A stretch of DNA of 64,000 bases from Vibrio marisflavi CECT 7928. Its GTDB lineage: Bacteria > Pseudomonadota > Gammaproteobacteria > Enterobacterales > Vibrionaceae. The stretch is taken from positions 620,001-684,000 of the forward strand of contig NZ_CAKLDM010000001.1 in assembly GCF_921294215.1 (NCBI RefSeq). The letters run 5' to 3'. This document shows, piece after piece, positions 43,957-52,791 of this stretch (positions within the stretch are counted from its first letter, which is position 1; each line of letters opens with the position of its first letter). The notes beneath the pieces are model-generated. The model did no database searches. It was not told the origin of the DNA and saw only the letters and a program-made list of their open reading frames with translations. A program made the translations under genes and the position numbers.

Positions 43957-44669
43957 TGACATCGAGTATACCTTTACTCTGGTTACCCGGGCTATTATGC
44001 GATGAAACATTATTTGCTCCAGTGAATGGTCTACTTTTAGAGCGTGTAAAACCGATCTGTGCTGAGCTACAAGCTTTAGACTCAATGGCGGCCTTAGCAA
44101 AGGATATTTTAGATTCAGCGCCTGATAGTTTTATTTTGGGTGGTTTATCTATGGGTGGAATCCTAGCTTTTGAAGTGTATCGCCAAGCGCCAGAAAGAGT
44201 AAAAGGTATGATCTTGCTAGACACCAACTCTGCGGATGAAAAGCAAGAGGTAACCGACAAGCGAAACCTGTTGGTTGCCAAGGCACATTCAGGACAGTTC
44301 AGCTCTATAACACCAGATCATTTGTTGCCCGTTCTTATTCACCCTGAGAGGGCAGCAGATACTTCACTGACGGGCGATATTTGCCAAATGGCCGAAAACA
44401 TTGGTGTAGATAAGTTTGCCAGCCATGCTCAGGCTCTTGCTACGCGTCCTGATGCTCAGCCGTTACTTAGCCAAATTTCTGTGCCATCTCTAATTATTTG
44501 TGGTCGTGATGACTTATTGTGTCCGATTGAAAATCATCTTTTGATGGATGAGATGATAGCCAATTCCGCATTAGTAGTGATCGAGCAGTGTGGTCATTTA
44601 TCGACGTTAGAGAAACCGAAAGTCGTTGCTGATGCAATTAATCGTTGGATTCAAAACATCGTGTTCTAG
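43956..44669 (+). CDS. Alpha/beta hydrolase
   Basis: A serine hydrolase of about 237 residues. The nucleophile elbow is LGGLSMGGILAFEV (G-x-S-x-G), the acid is Asp in IICGRDDLLCPIENH, and the base is His in EQCGHLSTLEKPKVV. The fold resembles RutD/BioH-type small-molecule esterases. GTG 43953 and ATG 43956 are both possible starts; the ATG overlaps the bicupin stop by one base (TGATG). Within the operon it would hydrolyse an ester or lactone produced by the dehydrogenases. Confidence 0.87.
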   Translation: MTSSIPLLWLPGLLCDETLFAPVNGLLLERVKPICAELQALDSMAALAKDILDSAPDSFILGGLSMGGILAFEVYRQAPERVKGMILLDTNSADEKQEVTDKRNLLVAKAHSGQFSSITPDHLLPVLIHPERAADTSLTGDICQMAENIGVDKFASHAQALATRPDAQPLLSQISVPSLIICGRDDLLCPIENHLLMDEMIANSALVVIEQCGHLSTLEKPKVVADAINRWIQNIVF

Positions 44670-44678
44670 GCTGGACGA

Positions 44679-44702
44679 GTCACGGATATTAAACTCCGTG
44701 AC
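44679..44702 (+). promoter_or_regulatory. Intercistronic hairpin after the hydrolase gene
   Basis: GTCACGGA (44679-44686) pairs with TCCGTGAC (44695-44702) around an 8-base loop. It lies ten bases past the hydrolase stop without a T-run, so it could be a weak terminator or a stabiliser between this gene and the third SnoaL-like gene. Confidence 0.6.
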
Positions 44703-44817
44703 ATTGTCACATAGTGCAAAGCTGTAATATCCACACCGAGCTTTTACGAATATAAATTGGCTGCACAAAGCCGGCCATCAATTGAGCTTCCACTAATGAG
44801 CAAATATAGGATTAAAG

Positions 44818-45834
44818 ATGAGTAAGTATCAGCAAGTAAAACGCATTGTCCGTGAATATTTCGAAGCATTGGAAAGCGCGACTCCTGAGTCAGTAGCGAG
44901 CGTACTTAAAGACTATGTGAGTGAAGATTATAATTGGTTTGGTGTCTATCCATTTCGTGAGCAAAAAGGAGCAGACGCAGTAGCCGAGGTATTTTGGGTT
45001 CCGCTAATGAGTTCAATGACGCGTATGCAGCGGAGGCAGGATATTTTCATTGCGGGGACCAATGAGATTGGCGCAGAGCAATGGGTGATGAGCATGGGGC
45101 ACTTCATGGGGCTTTTCGATGCGGATTGGTTAGGTATTCGAGCTACAGGTAAAATGGTTAATATACGATACGCGGAGTTTACTTGTGTCGAGAATGGCAA
45201 AATCACGAAATCTGGTCTTTTCATGGATTTGCTTGGCGTAATGGATCAAGCAGGGTGCTACCCACTGCCTCCGTCGACTGGGCGTCATTTTGTTTACCCG
45301 GGGCCACGAGATCATGATGGGTTACTGTTTGAAGATGCACCAGAGGAAGAGGGAGAAGTAACACTCAACCTCGTTAATAAGATGGTCGAAGATTTGAGTG
45401 TACTTAATGACAGTGGCGCTATGGGATGTCCTCCAGAAGTGCTGGAAAAAAGCTGGTCGAAAGATATGATCTGGTACGGCCCATGTGGAATAGGCGCATC
45501 ATATACGATTCCCCGCTATCAGCTTCAGCACCAATTGCCTTTTCGTAACAACCTAAAAGATAAAAAGTTTAATGGTCATGTTTGCCGGTTCGCAGAGGGT
45601 AACTTTGCTTGCTTCTTTGGTTGGCCTAACTTGTCGAATACGCCAATTGGTGGTTTTTTAGGTTTGCCGGGTGGAGAAGTTCGAGCAGATATGCAGGTAG
45701 TTGATGTTTATTATCGTACTGAAGACAAACTGTCAGAGAACTGGGTGCTGATAGATATACCTTATTGGTTAAAACAGCAGGGACTAGATGTGTTTGAGCG
45801 AACCCAGCAAATAATGAACCCTGCAGTTCAATAG
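44818..45834 (+). CDS. Two-domain SnoaL-like (NTF2-fold) protein, paralogue 3
   Basis: The 338-residue protein repeats the plan of the two minus-strand paralogues. QVKRIVREYFEALESATPESVAS opens the first domain, which ends with IRYAEFTCVENGKITKSGLFMDLLG. WSKDMIWYGPCGIGASYTIPRY opens the second, which closes with VDVYYRTEDKLSENWVLIDIPYWLKQQG. The M-I-W-Y-G-P and E-N-W-V-L-I-D motifs link it most closely to the protein at 36597. Three diverged copies in one locus suggest different steps or partner subunits. The reaction is unknown. A GATTAAAG stretch stands in for a ribosome site. Confidence 0.8.
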   Translation: MSKYQQVKRIVREYFEALESATPESVASVLKDYVSEDYNWFGVYPFREQKGADAVAEVFWVPLMSSMTRMQRRQDIFIAGTNEIGAEQWVMSMGHFMGLFDADWLGIRATGKMVNIRYAEFTCVENGKITKSGLFMDLLGVMDQAGCYPLPPSTGRHFVYPGPRDHDGLLFEDAPEEEGEVTLNLVNKMVEDLSVLNDSGAMGCPPEVLEKSWSKDMIWYGPCGIGASYTIPRYQLQHQLPFRNNLKDKKFNGHVCRFAEGNFACFFGWPNLSNTPIGGFLGLPGGEVRADMQVVDVYYRTEDKLSENWVLIDIPYWLKQQGLDVFERTQQIMNPAVQ

Positions 45835-45864
45835 CAATCTATGATACTTGTACTTAAGTTTGAT

Positions 45865-45894
45865 CAAAGGTCGAGCTCAAAAGCTGGACCTTTG
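45865..45894. terminator. Bidirectional terminator between SnoaL paralogue 3 and argR
   Basis: CAAAGGTC.AGCT (45865-45876) and AGCT.GACCTTTG (45882-45894) form a near-perfect stem with a short CAAA loop. The arms are A- and T-rich at their bases. It separates two convergent genes. Confidence 0.75.
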
Positions 45895-45926
45895 TCATTA
45901 ATCAGACCTTATCTTTATCCAATTAC

Positions 45927-46445
45927 CTAAGTGTTTGCCCCTAGGCGTTCCTTAACCACTTGCTCACATATGTCGATGTTATTTGTGTCTTTAGGAACAA
46001 TGAGAACCGTATCATTACCACCGACCGTGCCTAGTATTTCGCTGTGAGGATCAGTATCGATAAGCCTTGCTATTAACTGTGCACTACCAGGGTGGGTTTT
46101 AACGATGACAGTGGATTGGTTATGGGTGATAAACTCAATCTGAGAAGCAATAGATGAGGCAGGACGCGCAGCAGTACTTTCAACAGTACGACAATAGACC
46201 TTTTTACCACAAGAGTTCTGCACTTTGGTGATGCCAAGCTGACACAGTAGGCGAGACACGGTTGATTGGCTTATTCCTTTGAAACCGATCTCTACTAGCT
46301 TTTCTCTTAAGTCTTTTTGGGTAGGAAAGCTTTGCTGTAGCAGTAGTTGTTTACATACAGCAGTTAGTTTCTTTTCATCGGTTGCTTGAAGGGCATCGTA
46401 GTTAACATTTTTGTTTGAGGGCAAGTCCTTAATATCTGACGCCAT
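45927..46445 (-). CDS. argR: ArgR-family arginine regulator, possibly a diverged paralogue
   Basis: This 172-residue protein has the ArgR winged helix (LLLQQSFPTQKDLREKLVEIGFKGISQSTVSRLL). The C-terminal hexamer domain follows (VIVKTHPGSAQLIARLID, then SEILGTVGGNDTVLIVPKD). E. coli ArgR has G-D-D-T at the arginine site; here the first Asp (E. coli Asp128) is Asn144. It is about 16 residues longer than usual at the N-terminus. It lies in the arginine deiminase/pyrBI neighbourhood and so may govern catabolic rather than biosynthetic genes. Start choice is supported by the ORF plan, not by a clear ribosome site. Confidence 0.9.
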   Translation of the reverse strand: MASDIKDLPSNKNVNYDALQATDEKKLTAVCKQLLLQQSFPTQKDLREKLVEIGFKGISQSTVSRLLCQLGITKVQNSCGKKVYCRTVESTAARPASSIASQIEFITHNQSTVIVKTHPGSAQLIARLIDTDPHSEILGTVGGNDTVLIVPKDTNNIDICEQVVKERLGANT

Positions 46446-46679
46446 AGGGTTTCTATCCTTAATGTTCTTATCACTATTTGTTTCACATAGTGGAATGATT
46501 ATGTAGTGCTGCTACTTTCTAGTAGCTTATTTTTCAAGGAAGGATACCACCGAATAAAAATGCTATTTATGAGAGAGATCATTAAAATTATATTCGTTAT
46601 ATCAATTGGTTAGTTTTCATTTGAAATATAAATATGTGATTTAAATCTCTTGGATCCTGGATTAAATAGCTCTAAATAA

Positions 46680-46721
46680 TGCCCTGATCACAATATTCAG
46701 TACGTTAGTGTGATCAGGGCA
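46680..46721 (-). terminator. Terminator of the pyrBI operon
   Basis: TGCCCTGATCACA (46680-46692) pairs perfectly with TGTGATCAGGGCA (46709-46721), a 13-bp stem, 23 bases past the pyrI stop. It is AT-rich afterwards on the minus strand. It is a strong intrinsic terminator candidate. Confidence 0.8.
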
Positions 46722-46744
46722 AACTGGCCTTTCAAAATGTAAGT

Positions 46745-47209
46745 CTATTTGTGCTCGGTAACGATGTCACGAGAGAATACTTTTTCGCAATAGTGGCATT
46801 TTAGCGTTACATGCTCCTGTCTCTGTTGCACGTGGAATTGGCTCTCTACTGGTTCACCGTGAGAAATACAATTGCTGTTCGGACATTCAAAAACGCGCTT
46901 GATATTGTCGGGTAATGCCAACGCAAGTTTATTGGTGACTCGATATTCCTCGATTTGATTAACGGTCGCTTGCGGCGCATACAGAGCTAGCTGATTTGCT
47001 TGTTCTTTATTTAGGTAGATATTTTCTATTTTAATTAGGTCTTTGTGCCCCAAAGCTCCCGAAGGTAGATTGAGGCCAATCGTAATACGCTCGTTCATGT
47101 TGTGCATGTTGAACAGCTGGAGAATTTTGATGCCTACGTTTGCAGGGATATGATCGATAACGCTGCCGTTACGGATTGCTTCTACTTGCAGTTTTGTTTC
47201 CTTAACCAT
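46745..47209 (-). CDS. pyrI: Aspartate carbamoyltransferase regulatory chain
   Basis: The 154-residue regulatory subunit of aspartate carbamoyltransferase binds CTP and ATP through its N-terminal domain ([22 protein letters not shown]). It holds zinc through [19 protein letters not shown] and [10 protein letters not shown], the four-Cys cluster that contacts PyrB. Length and motifs match E. coli PyrI (153 residues). It follows pyrB after 15 bases in one operon, so the enzyme is the allosteric, pyrimidine-feedback type. Confidence 0.97.
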   Translation of the reverse strand: MVKETKLQVEAIRNGSVIDHIPANVGIKILQLFNMHNMNERITIGLNLPSGALGHKDLIKIENIYLNKEQANQLALYAPQATVNQIEEYRVTNKLALALPDNIKRVFECPNSNCISHGEPVESQFHVQQRQEHVTLKCHYCEKVFSRDIVTEHK

Positions 47210-47224
47210 GGTGAATCCTCCAGT

Positions 47225-48154
47225 TTATAAGTTGTTGTTTAGGACAAGGGCCAATAGAGCTTCGCGAGCATAGACACCATTTTGAGCTTGTTCGAAATAG
47301 TAGGCGAAAGGGGTGCTATCCACATCAGTAGTGATTTCATCTACTCGGGGTAGTGGATGCAGCACTTTGAGATTGTTTCTCGCCTGTTTTAAAGTGTTGG
47401 CCGTTAGGATGAAAGCTGACTTTAGGTGGGCATATTCAGATTCGTCAAAGCGCTCTTTTTGTACTCGTGTCATATACAAAATGTCTAGTTCGGGCACTAC
47501 TTGTTCAATACTTGAATGCAAGCTGTATTGAATATCAGCTTGCTCCAATTCTTCACAAATATAGTCTGGCATTGCCAAAGCGTCTGGCGCAATGAAGTAG
47601 AAACGATTGTTGGTGAATTTTGCTAGCGCTTGAGTAAGAGAGTGTACGGTTCGACCGTATTTCAGGTCTCCGACTAAGGCGACATTCAAGTTGTCTAGCG
47701 AGCCTTGCGTTTCGTAAATAGAAAACAAATCTAGTAGGGTCTGAGTCGGATGTTGATTTGCTCCATCACCACCGTTGACGATAGGGACTCCGTTTGAAAA
47801 TTCAGAGGCGAGGCGTGCCGCTCCTTCTTGTGGGTGACGCATGACAAATGCGTCGACATAGGAAGATATTACTTGTACTGAATCTGCAAGTGTTTCACCT
47901 TTTTTAGCTAAGGAGGTATTTCCGCCATTATCGAAGCCAATGACTGTGCCACCCAAGCGTTGTATTGCAGTTTCAAAAGATAGTCGAGTTCGTGTCGATG
48001 GCTCAAAAAAGCAGCTTGCCACCACTTTATTCTTAAGAAGGTTTGGGTTTGGTTCGGCTTTTAGTTTTGCGGCTGTATCGACAATATGCTCAAGCTCAGT
48101 ACGACTAAGTTCTGGGATAGAGATAATGTGCTTATTGAATAACGAATGCGTCAT
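47225..48154 (-). CDS. pyrB: Aspartate carbamoyltransferase catalytic chain
   Basis: The 309-residue enzyme joins carbamoyl phosphate and aspartate, the first committed step of pyrimidine synthesis. Key motifs are [20 protein letters not shown] (S-x-R-T-R carbamoyl phosphate site), [12 protein letters not shown], and [11 protein letters not shown]. The open frame reaches 48280, but the ATG at 48154 ([17 protein letters not shown]) is the family start; it has GAGGAAA 12 bases upstream and sits at the end of the leader peptide. The longer N-terminus would be the translation of the attenuator and is rejected. Confidence 0.96.
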   Translation of the reverse strand: MTHSLFNKHIISIPELSRTELEHIVDTAAKLKAEPNPNLLKNKVVASCFFEPSTRTRLSFETAIQRLGGTVIGFDNGGNTSLAKKGETLADSVQVISSYVDAFVMRHPQEGAARLASEFSNGVPIVNGGDGANQHPTQTLLDLFSIYETQGSLDNLNVALVGDLKYGRTVHSLTQALAKFTNNRFYFIAPDALAMPDYICEELEQADIQYSLHSSIEQVVPELDILYMTRVQKERFDESEYAHLKSAFILTANTLKQARNNLKVLHPLPRVDEITTDVDSTPFAYYFEQAQNGVYAREALLALVLNNNL

Positions 48155-48291
48155 AGCGAGTCTTTCCTCAGTATATTTTGAACAAAAAAAAGCCCCCTGA
48201 AATAGGAGGCTTGGCGATAAATAAAAAAGCAAAATAACGATGGGACGGTTACCGTTGTCGTGTGATTGATAGGGTAGCAATATGTCGTCAT
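48151..48291 (-). CDS. pyrL: pyrBI leader peptide
   Basis: The 46-residue leader starts [17 protein letters not shown] and runs through [20 protein letters not shown], and the pause-prone codons are U-rich. Its RGLFFVQN segment matches the RGAFFCPG of E. coli PyrL. It is translated across the attenuator, and its stop overlaps the pyrB start. In E. coli, plentiful UTP lets RNA polymerase outrun the ribosome and terminate at the attenuator, while low UTP couples them and prevents the hairpin. The arrangement here implies the same control. Confidence 0.8.
   Translation of the reverse strand: MTTYCYPINHTTTVTVPSLFCFFIYRQASYFRGLFFVQNILRKDSL
48184..48212 (-). promoter_or_regulatory. pyrBI attenuator hairpin
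   Basis: On the minus strand, AAGCCTCCT pairs with AGGGGGCTT (plus-strand arms 48190-48198 and 48204-48212) around an ATTTC-type loop, followed by eight U residues. It lies 36 bases before pyrB, inside the leader peptide. It is a textbook intrinsic terminator, used here as an attenuator. Confidence 0.85.
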
Positions 48292-48330
48292 AGGTCGTCG
48301 ATTTTCTGCTCTTTTGATAAATTGCGAAAG

Positions 48331-48358
48331 ATTATACGTACAAAAATCAACCTTGCAA
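48331..48358 (-). promoter_or_regulatory. pyrBI promoter
   Basis: On the minus strand TTGCAA (-35) and TATAAT (-10) are 16 bases apart. Transcription would begin near 48323, about 30 bases before the leader peptide start. A run of T just downstream of the start is not evident, so UTP-sensing at initiation is not predicted. Confidence 0.75.
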
Positions 48359-48609
48359 TAGATCATGTAAATTATTCATTTAATGGAAAAATATGCAATT
48401 TCCGGCGTTGAAAAAGCTTGAATGTGAGAGCTTGTTTTACCTGCTCTTGATGCGGCATATCGTTAATGTAGTTAACAGGGTAGGTGAAAAAAAATGCGAG
48501 TTTTATCCATCACTTTTTTGTGTCAGAGTCCACCCGCATTTCCCTGCAAATAGCTTTCGTTATTTGAGGTATACGTCAGCCTAGGTTTAGACTGTATGCC
48601 GCATAATTT
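48359..48609. other. Space between the pyrBI promoter and the arc operon, with a terminator
   Basis: A plus-strand frame of 63 codons at 48393 is rejected as chance. At 48487-48542, AAATGCG.GT pairs with AC.CGCATTT across an inner GTGTC...GAC hairpin. On the minus strand this is followed by eight T, so it is the likely terminator for the arcA-arcC-arcB transcript. Confidence 0.6.
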
Positions 48610-49614
48610 TTAGTTACCTAACGTTGCGACCATAATAGCCTTGATCGTGTGCATGCGGTTTTCAGCTTCATCAAATACAATAGAGTGCTCTGATTCAAAT
48701 ACCTCTTCAGTCACCTCTAGTCCAGACATCCCATATTTTTGTGCAACTTGTTTACCTACGCTGGTTTCATCATTGTGGAAAGCTGGTAAGCAATGCATGA
48801 ATTTAACATTCGGGTTGCCTGTAGCTTTGATCATGCCAGAGTTTACTTGGTAAGGAGTCATCATTTTCACACGCTCATCCCATGCTTCTTTTGACTCGCC
48901 CATTGACACCCATACGTCGGTATATAAGAAATCACAGCCTTGAACACCTTCTTGCACGTCTTCTGTTAAGGTGATTTTTCCACCTGTATGCTCGGCAATT
49001 GCACGGCATTCAGCTAGAAGTTTATCTTTAGGCCAGAATTGTTGCGGTGCCACGAGGCGAATTTCCATACCCATTTTTGCAGCACCAACCATAAGTGAGT
49101 TACCCATGTTATTGCGCGCGTCACCTAAATAAGCGAATTTGATTTCATGCAGCTGTTTACCTTGACCGTGCTCCATCATGGTGAGGAAATCGGCCAATAT
49201 TTGCGTTGGGTGGAATTCATCCGTCAAGCCGTTCCAAACGGGGACACCAGCGTGTGCGCCCAGCTCTTCAACGATGTCTTGACCAAAGCCGCGGTACTCA
49301 ATGCCATCGTACATACGTCCAAGTACACGAGCTGTATCTTTCATGGACTCTTTATGACCGATTTGAGAGCCTGATGGGCCAAGGTAGGAGACCTTAGCAC
49401 CTTGGTCATAAGCCGCAACCTCAAATGCACAACGAGTACGAGTCGACGATTTCTCAAAGATTAGCGCAATGTTTTTTCCGACTAAGCGAGGTTGTTCGTA
49501 TCCGTTGTATTTCGCTTTTTTAAGCTCCGCAGAAAGTTCTAATAAGTGGTGAATTTCACGAGGCGTAAAGTCTAATAGTTTTAGGAAATTGCGGTTACGT
49601 AGATTAAAAGCCAT
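48610..49614 (-). CDS. arcB: Ornithine carbamoyltransferase (catabolic by context)
   Basis: The 334-residue enzyme has [20 protein letters not shown] (S-T-R-T carbamoyl phosphate site), [19 protein letters not shown] (H-P-x-Q), and MHCLPAFH (H-C-L-P ornithine loop). In the biosynthetic direction this enzyme is ArgF/ArgI. Here it follows arcA and arcC on the minus strand, so the catabolic role (citrulline plus phosphate to ornithine plus carbamoyl phosphate) is more likely. Sequence alone cannot separate the two, and one gene could serve both. A 10-bp intercistronic stem precedes it. Confidence 0.93.
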   Translation of the reverse strand: MAFNLRNRNFLKLLDFTPREIHHLLELSAELKKAKYNGYEQPRLVGKNIALIFEKSSTRTRCAFEVAAYDQGAKVSYLGPSGSQIGHKESMKDTARVLGRMYDGIEYRGFGQDIVEELGAHAGVPVWNGLTDEFHPTQILADFLTMMEHGQGKQLHEIKFAYLGDARNNMGNSLMVGAAKMGMEIRLVAPQQFWPKDKLLAECRAIAEHTGGKITLTEDVQEGVQGCDFLYTDVWVSMGESKEAWDERVKMMTPYQVNSGMIKATGNPNVKFMHCLPAFHNDETSVGKQVAQKYGMSGLEVTEEVFESEHSIVFDEAENRMHTIKAIMVATLGN

Positions 49615-49639
49615 TGTATAGTCCTTCTTATTTGTTGTC

Positions 49640-49680
49640 GGTACTTTCTGATTGCAGGGTGAAGAGGGTAAGAAAGTACC
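49640..49680 (-). promoter_or_regulatory. Intercistronic inverted repeat between arcC and arcB
   Basis: GGTACTTTCT (49640-49649) and AGAAAGTACC (49671-49680) form a perfect 10-bp stem around a 21-base loop. No T-run follows on the minus strand. It may affect processing or relative expression of arcC and arcB. Confidence 0.6.
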
Positions 49681-49724
49681 TATGAAATTTTGTTTCTATT
49701 GGTTTACCTTTCAGGCCAATTCGA

Positions 49725-50636
49725 TCAGTTGTTGGTGATGTTAGTGCCTGCTTGGCCTTGGAGGATTTGCAAGCCGTCTTCTAGTGCTCCAATTCCAACA
49801 AGCTGGCCACCTTTTTGGATGAACTCACATGAAGCCTGGATTTTTGGCCCCATAGACCCTTCATCGAATTGATACTTGGATAATTCGTCAGGTGTAGTAT
49901 TTCGAAGTGCATGCTGTGTTGGTTTGCCCCAATCAAGGTAGACAGCATCAGCATCAGTGAGAATCAGTAACGCATCAGCGCCAAGTTGCCTTGCTAAAAA
50001 CGCGGCTGACATATCTTTGTCGATAACCGCTTCTACGCCAATTAACTTGCCGTTCTCTTTCTTAACAGGGATGCCACCGCCGCCAGTACAAATGACGAGG
50101 TGACCTTCATCAATGAGCTTGGTGATAGCTTCGTGCTCGACAATGCCTGTTGGTTCTGGGCTAGGAACGACACGGCGGAAGTGCTGGCCATCGGGTTTAA
50201 CTGTCCAATGATATTTTTCAGCGAGTTCACGAGCTTCAACTTCAGTGTAGATCGGGCCAATAGGCTTAGTTGGGTTGCTAAATGCAGGATCGTTTGGATC
50301 CACATTCATTTGAGTTAGCATGCAAGAGATATTGCGCTCTGGCATCTGATTCTTGAACTCTTGCATTAGCATATAGCCAATCATGCCTTGTGTTTCGCTG
50401 CCTAATACATCAAGCGGGTAAGGGTTAACTTTTTTGTACTCCAAGCCTTGTAACGCAAGCAATCCTACTTGTGGGCCATTACCATGAACGAGTACAACGT
50501 TGTATTCCTGAGCAATTTCAGAAATTGTTTTTACCGCAATTTCGATGTTATGGCGTTGAATGTCTGCTTCTAATGGTTCTCCGCGACGCAGTAGAGCATT
50601 TCCCCCTAGTGCGACGACGACTGTTTTTTTAGTCAT
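49725..50636 (-). CDS. arcC: Carbamate kinase
   Basis: The 303-residue kinase makes ATP from carbamoyl phosphate and ADP, the last step of the arginine deiminase pathway. Motifs are VVALGGNALLRRG, VLVHGNGPQVGLLALQ, VICTGGGGIPV, and EAVIDKDMSAAFLARQLGADALLILTDADAVY. The C-terminal GSMGPKIQASCEFI is normal. It lies 59 bases after arcA and has its own ribosome site. The sequence is full length and no key residue is missing. Confidence 0.95.
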   Translation of the reverse strand: MTKKTVVVALGGNALLRRGEPLEADIQRHNIEIAVKTISEIAQEYNVVLVHGNGPQVGLLALQGLEYKKVNPYPLDVLGSETQGMIGYMLMQEFKNQMPERNISCMLTQMNVDPNDPAFSNPTKPIGPIYTEVEARELAEKYHWTVKPDGQHFRRVVPSPEPTGIVEHEAITKLIDEGHLVICTGGGGIPVKKENGKLIGVEAVIDKDMSAAFLARQLGADALLILTDADAVYLDWGKPTQHALRNTTPDELSKYQFDEGSMGPKIQASCEFIQKGGQLVGIGALEDGLQILQGQAGTNITNN

Positions 50637-50695
50637 AATCTGTATCTCTTCTTAGGTGGCTGAGGACGTGATCCCCAACCATTTACAACTGATAG

Positions 50696-51916
50696 TTAAA
50701 TACCGTCACGCTCGATCGGGCAGCTCATGCAGCGTGCGCCACCGCGGCCACGGCCTAGTTCATCTCCAGGTATAGGTAGAACTTCAATGCCTGCTTTGTC
50801 GTATTTCTCATTTGTGTATGTGTTTCGTTCATAGCCAATAACAACACCAGGTTTGACGGTTAATACGTTGTTGGCGTCATTCCACTGTTCACGCTCTGCT
50901 TCAAAACTGTCTCCACCCGTAGTAATGAGGTTGAGCTTATCCACTTGCAGGGCTTTTTCGATTGTATGGATATATGATTGTTGCTGAGATACCTTAATGG
51001 TTCCGGAATTATCTCCCGTTAGGCTCCAGCAGTTGACGTCATCAGGGATGATGTTTGGATAAATAGAGAACGTATCTTCACGCATATGTGTCATTACTGT
51101 ATCTAAATGCATACAAGAGCGGTCTTTCGGTAATTCGAGCGCGATCACTTGTTTTGCTTCACCATGCTTAAATAGGCTGGAGGCAAGTTGCTCAACACCT
51201 TGTGGCGTAGTTCGCTCTGACATACCAACAAGTACGGCGCCTTTACCGATGACAAGAACATCACCACCTTCGATAGTAGATCTGTCATAAGCGCGCTCTT
51301 CGTCCCCATAGTATTTGACGAAATCTTGTCCGGCGAAAGTAGGGTGCCAACGATAAATAGCACGAAGATGGTTTGTTTCTCTTTGACGAGCGACTTTTGC
51401 CATTGGGTTTATTGAAACGCCACCATAAACCCAGCAAGAAGTGTCACGAGTAAACAAATGGTTAGGTAGAGGCTCAATGATAAAATCAGTCGGATTGTGC
51501 ATGGCGGGAACCATAGATGAAGACTGTATTGGCATTTCACAAAATGCTAGGCCACCCGTTAAGATTTTAGCCAACTCTTGGTTTGGGAAATCACTTAAGT
51601 AGCAACGAACATCATTGGCAAATGTGTGTCCAAAACGATAGTTAGAGATCTGCGTATTCAGTAACCAGTCTTTTGCTTCTGGTATCGCCAATGTTTCAGC
51701 TAAAAGGTTTGTTAGTAGTAAAACCTCAACCCCTTGATCGCGTAGTGTTTGAGTAAATGCGTCGTGCTCTTCGCCTGCACGTTCAACCGCTAGTACATCA
51801 TCGAACAATAAGTCGTGACAGTTGGAAGGCGTTAGGTGGGTAAGTGCGCGTCTTGGTCTATGCACTAATACTCTGCGTAGTTGACCAATTTCGGAACCAA
51901 CATAGAATTTACTCAT
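50696..51916 (-). CDS. arcA: Arginine deiminase
   Basis: The 406-residue enzyme hydrolyses arginine to citrulline and ammonia. The fold is five-bladed with [16 protein letters not shown] at the start and [44 protein letters not shown] carries the catalytic His and Asp, and the nucleophilic Cys396 is in [19 protein letters not shown]. It is the first gene of the arcA-arcC-arcB operon on the minus strand. Its promoter lies in the 875-base region shared with the divergent transporter gene. Confidence 0.97.
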   Translation of the reverse strand: MSKFYVGSEIGQLRRVLVHRPRRALTHLTPSNCHDLLFDDVLAVERAGEEHDAFTQTLRDQGVEVLLLTNLLAETLAIPEAKDWLLNTQISNYRFGHTFANDVRCYLSDFPNQELAKILTGGLAFCEMPIQSSSMVPAMHNPTDFIIEPLPNHLFTRDTSCWVYGGVSINPMAKVARQRETNHLRAIYRWHPTFAGQDFVKYYGDEERAYDRSTIEGGDVLVIGKGAVLVGMSERTTPQGVEQLASSLFKHGEAKQVIALELPKDRSCMHLDTVMTHMREDTFSIYPNIIPDDVNCWSLTGDNSGTIKVSQQQSYIHTIEKALQVDKLNLITTGGDSFEAEREQWNDANNVLTVKPGVVIGYERNTYTNEKYDKAGIEVLPIPGDELGRGRGGARCMSCPIERDGI

Positions 51917-52791
51917 GTTTCTATCTCTCTTATTTGTTAAATTTTGATTATTTAAATAGGAACATTCCTTATTTAACTAACAATTAGAATTAGATAATTA
52001 AATTTATCTTTATCGGAAGTTGGTTTTTATAATACTCAGCTTTATTGTGCTTTCTAAGATATTAGTCACAAATTTAATTGTTATTAAACTTGGCGGTTAA
52101 TTTTATTGACTAAGTCAAGTTTGAATAAATGCGCTAATTGGCAATTTAGCTACTAGTATTGGAAGTTTAAACCTGTTATTGAATAAACCAATCGTTTTGC
52201 ATTAGTGTTTGTGGAATTTTATTCATATTAATACCGATTGGTTGATAATTGGTCACCACGTGATAAAGGCGGGCAGTAATAGTAAGTTAGGAACGATTAC
52301 ACTAATTGTTTTTACTGTAAATGATTGATTTGCATGTGGTTGATAGCTTTTGCACTTGCAATGTAGCCTTGTTTTTCTATGTAGCTTGAAGAAAAATCAA
52401 ACTGTATAACAATGAAAATTGATTATAGTCAATAAACCATCAAATATATTTTTCACAAAGGTGAATACATGAATGCATAGAGTTTCTCTAACGGTAAATA
52501 GTACTTCTTACTATTTTGTTAATTTGACTAATAAACGCACTTCTATTGGGAATAGATATCCGTTTAACGTGACTAAATTACTTTATGAAAGTTTTAGTCG
52601 ATTTCTTGATAACGAATTGGTTAAATATTTTGTGATTTATAACTATGTTTGTTCTAAAAGTCCGAAATACAATCTCACAAAACTATTTTAATAAATATCT
52701 ATTTGTATGTTTCTAATCTCTAGCGGAGTTAATTTGTGTGCTTATTATTCGGCTTGAGGCTTAGATAAATTAAAGGTCAAAGGATACAATT
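51917..52791. other. Divergent control region between arcA and the YfcC-type transporter
   Basis: The 875 bases are AT-rich. A plus-strand frame of 72 codons at 52473 has no domain or ribosome site and is taken as chance. Two elements stand out: TTGACTAAGTCAA (52106-52118, perfect 13-bp palindrome) and TTGATTATAGTCAA (52419-52432), which matches the FNR consensus TTGAT-N4-ATCAA at nine of ten positions. ArgR-box-like half sites are present (such as TTATTCAT near 52217), but no full box could be identified. Confidence 0.55.
52419..52432. promoter_or_regulatory. FNR-like site
   Basis: TTGATTATAGTCAA differs from TTGAT-N4-ATCAA at one base (G for A). Arginine deiminase operons are commonly switched on by FNR/ANR without oxygen. 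The distance to either gene (about 360-500 bases) is long unless transcripts start far upstream. It could serve either divergent gene. Confidence 0.5.

Noticed and set aside
48155..48280. Longer N-terminus of pyrB
   Set aside because: The extra residues are the translation of the leader and attenuator region, and the family begins at [10 protein letters not shown] ribosome site precedes the ATG at 48154.
48393..48584. 63-codon frame upstream of arcB
   Set aside because: It lies across the presumed arc terminator and has no ribosome site or domain.
52473..52691. 72-codon frame in the arc-transporter gap
   Set aside because: No ribosome site, no recognisable domain, and composition typical of random AT-rich sequence.
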